From: Streptacidiphilus jiangxiensis | Lineage (GTDB): Bacteria; Actinomycetota; Actinomycetes; Streptomycetales; Streptomycetaceae | Reading direction: 5' to 3' | Assembly (NCBI RefSeq): GCF_900109465.1 | Contig: NZ_FOAZ01000012.1 | Location: 124,001 to 188,000 of the forward strand | Length of the DNA stretch: 64,000 nucleotides | Notes under the pieces: generated by a model | Database searches by the model: none | What the model saw: the letters and a program-made list of their open reading frames with translations, nothing else | Told to the model about the DNA's origin: nothing | Made by a program: the position numbers and the translations under genes | Shown here: piece by piece, positions 62,795-64,000 of the stretch | How positions within the stretch are numbered: position 1 is the first letter of the stretch | Layout: each line of letters opens with the position of its first letter

Positions 62795-64000
62795 CGCTTC
62801 CCCTCCCGCTGACCGCTGTGCTGACTGCCGTGCTGACGCTGCTTCGGCACCCGCAGCTCCACCTCGGTGCCCTGACCGGCGGCGGAGAAGAACTCGGCGC
62901 TGCCGCCCAGATCACGCAGGCGGCCGCGGATCGACTGCGACACCCCGAGCCTGCCCTCGCGCTCGGCCTCGGCCAGCCGGGCCGGGTCGAACCCGGGGCC
63001 CTCGTCGCGGACGCTGACGACCACCTGGTCCGGCTCGTCCTCGACCAGGATCCAGGCCTGGGCCTGCTCGCCGACGTGCCGACGGACATTGTCCAACGCG
63101 GCACCGACGGCCGCCGCCAGCTCGCCCGCCGCGGCGTACGGCAACAGCACCTCGGTGCCGGGCTGGGCGAGGCTCACGCGGGAGTCGGAGAGCGGAGCGA
63201 GCAGGGCCCGCAGATCCTGCGGAGTCGTCGGGTCCACGGCGGCCGCGGTGCCCGTGCCACCGGGCGCGGGCCCGTCCGGCGCACTCAGCCCACTCGCGAT
63301 CAGCCGGCGCAGCGCCACCTCCTGCTCCCCGGCCAGCGCGGCGATCTCCGCCGCCTCCCCGCCGAGCTCCGCGCCGCGCCGACTGACCAGGCTCAGCACC
63401 TGGAGCACGCCGTCGTGGATGTCCCTGGCCAGCCGTTCGCGCTCGCGCGTCGCGGCCTGGATCTCCAGGGCGCGGGCCAGCGTCTCCTCACTCTTGCGGG
63501 CCAGGTCTATGACGAAGCCGATGGCCACACCCGCGAGCAGCAGCAGCACGATGTTGTGCAGGTTCGAGGAGTCGAGCTTGCCCGCCTCGATCACGTTCGC
63601 GACGCCGACCACGACCCCGGCGAAGGCCGCCGGCAGCCAGCCGCCGTAGACGGCGAAGCCGAGCACCGCGCTGGCCGCCCGGATCGTGGGCAGGGTGACG
63701 TCCCCGCCGGCGACCCAGTGCGGCGCGTCGAAGGCGCGGGTCAGCAGGATGCCGAGGACGATCAGCGCGAGGTCGACGACCAGCCAGCGGCGGGTGCAGG
63801 TCTCCTTGGACCAGAACACCCTGACCGTGCCGAGGGTCCAGGCCGACAGCACGCCCATGTAGATCCATGCGCCGAGCTGGTTGGTGTAGTGCTGCTCGTG
63901 CTCGGCGTAGCGGCCGATCGCGTAGAGCAGCGTCAGCACGCGGAAGGCGCTGATCGCGATCCACAGCGGCTGTTCGACGGAGAACGAGCCGCCGACGGCG
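62791..64000 (-). CDS. Membrane sensor histidine kinase, HisKA_3 type (partial, N-terminus off the window)
   Basis: At least 402 residues are present, the start lying beyond base 64000. Four or five membrane helices (FRVLTLLYAIGRYAE, WIYMGVLSAWTLGTV, RWLVVDLALIVLGILL, AFAGVVVGVANVI, NIVLLLLAGVAIGFVI) are followed by the phospho-His in ERERLARDIHDGVLQVLSLV. The ATPase domain has GAALDNVRRHVGE and VSVRDEGPGFDPARL, and a basic Gln-rich tail closes it. It is the cognate kinase of the overlapping response regulator gene. The signal is unknown. Confidence 0.93.
   Translation of the reverse strand, partial: AVGGSFSVEQPLWIAISAFRVLTLLYAIGRYAEHEQHYTNQLGAWIYMGVLSAWTLGTVRVFWSKETCTRRWLVVDLALIVLGILLTRAFDAPHWVAGGDVTLPTIRAASAVLGFAVYGGWLPAAFAGVVVGVANVIEAGKLDSSNLHNIVLLLLAGVAIGFVIDLARKSEETLARALEIQAATRERERLARDIHDGVLQVLSLVSRRGAELGGEAAEIAALAGEQEVALRRLIASGLSAPDGPAPGGTGTAAAVDPTTPQDLRALLAPLSDSRVSLAQPGTEVLLPYAAAGELAAAVGAALDNVRRHVGEQAQAWILVEDEPDQVVVSVRDEGPGFDPARLAEAEREGRLGVSQSIRGRLRDLGGSAEFFSAAGQGTEVELRVPKQRQHGSQHSGQREGKR

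Overview
The window is high-GC DNA (codon third positions almost all G or C) with a gene order and protein set typical of Streptomycetaceae (Streptomyces, Kitasatospora or Streptacidiphilus). Supporting signs are the long dcw cluster, the class II DAHP synthase, a PASTA kinase, many GTG starts, putative leaderless genes, SAV_6107-type and DUF3040 proteins, and short palindromic repeats of the GGGGCGCGGGGAACTGCGCGA type. It looks like chromosomal core sequence. No transposase, phage gene, CRISPR array, tRNA or rRNA was recognised.

Layout. 1-8970 (minus strand) is the cell-wall and division cluster rsmH-ftsL-ftsI-murE-murF-mraY-murD, read from a good promoter at 9214-9241; murD runs off the left edge. 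9400-15002 (plus) holds a beta-carbonic anhydrase and a MoxR-DUF58-transglutaminase operon. 15017-18663 (minus) holds a secreted SGNH hydrolase with a ricin-type lectin, a DUF3040 protein and DNA polymerase IV. 18892-24105 (minus) holds a methyltransferase, error-prone polymerase DnaE2, a SAV_6107-type HEPN protein and a DUF6504 protein, headed by a perfect SOS box. 24264-32031 holds a methyltransferase, a divergent YczE/YczR pair, a DUF4126 protein, an MFS exporter with a divergent TetR regulator and two operators, and a CrtI-like oxidoreductase. 32045-39279 holds a Tyr/Gln-rich membrane protein, metF, a polyprenyl synthase with an odd in-frame insertion, a secreted beta-propeller, thiE with an Rv2175c-like regulator, and a potassium channel.

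39306-47516 is an aerobic CoA-dependent 2-aminobenzoate (anthranilate) degradation locus: CoA ligase, bifunctional monooxygenase/reductase, enoyl-CoA hydratase, acyl-CoA dehydrogenase, SDR, RidA and a PaaX-type regulator. Three of its promoters share a related sequence that is probably the operator. 47647-53953 holds a small membrane protein, a ferredoxin-reductase-like enzyme, a TPP riboswitch with thiO-thiS-thiG, and a four-PASTA kinase coupled to an acetyltransferase gene. 54193-57215 holds an acetyltransferase, a PH-domain membrane protein, a sulfite-oxidase-like protein, and bacterioferritin facing its ferredoxin under an iron box. 57336-60935 is aromatic biosynthesis: class II DAHP synthase diverging from a Trp-Trp-Trp leader peptide, an attenuator and a fused anthranilate synthase. 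60957-64000 holds a MarR/YceI pair and a LuxR-type two-component system cut by the right edge.

The most unusual items are the shared promoter motif of the anthranilate locus, the insertion inside the polyprenyl synthase, the convergent-end palindromic repeats that supply stop codons, and the SOS-headed cassette without a recognisable ImuA/ImuB. All functions are assigned by reading translations and motifs; no database search was run.
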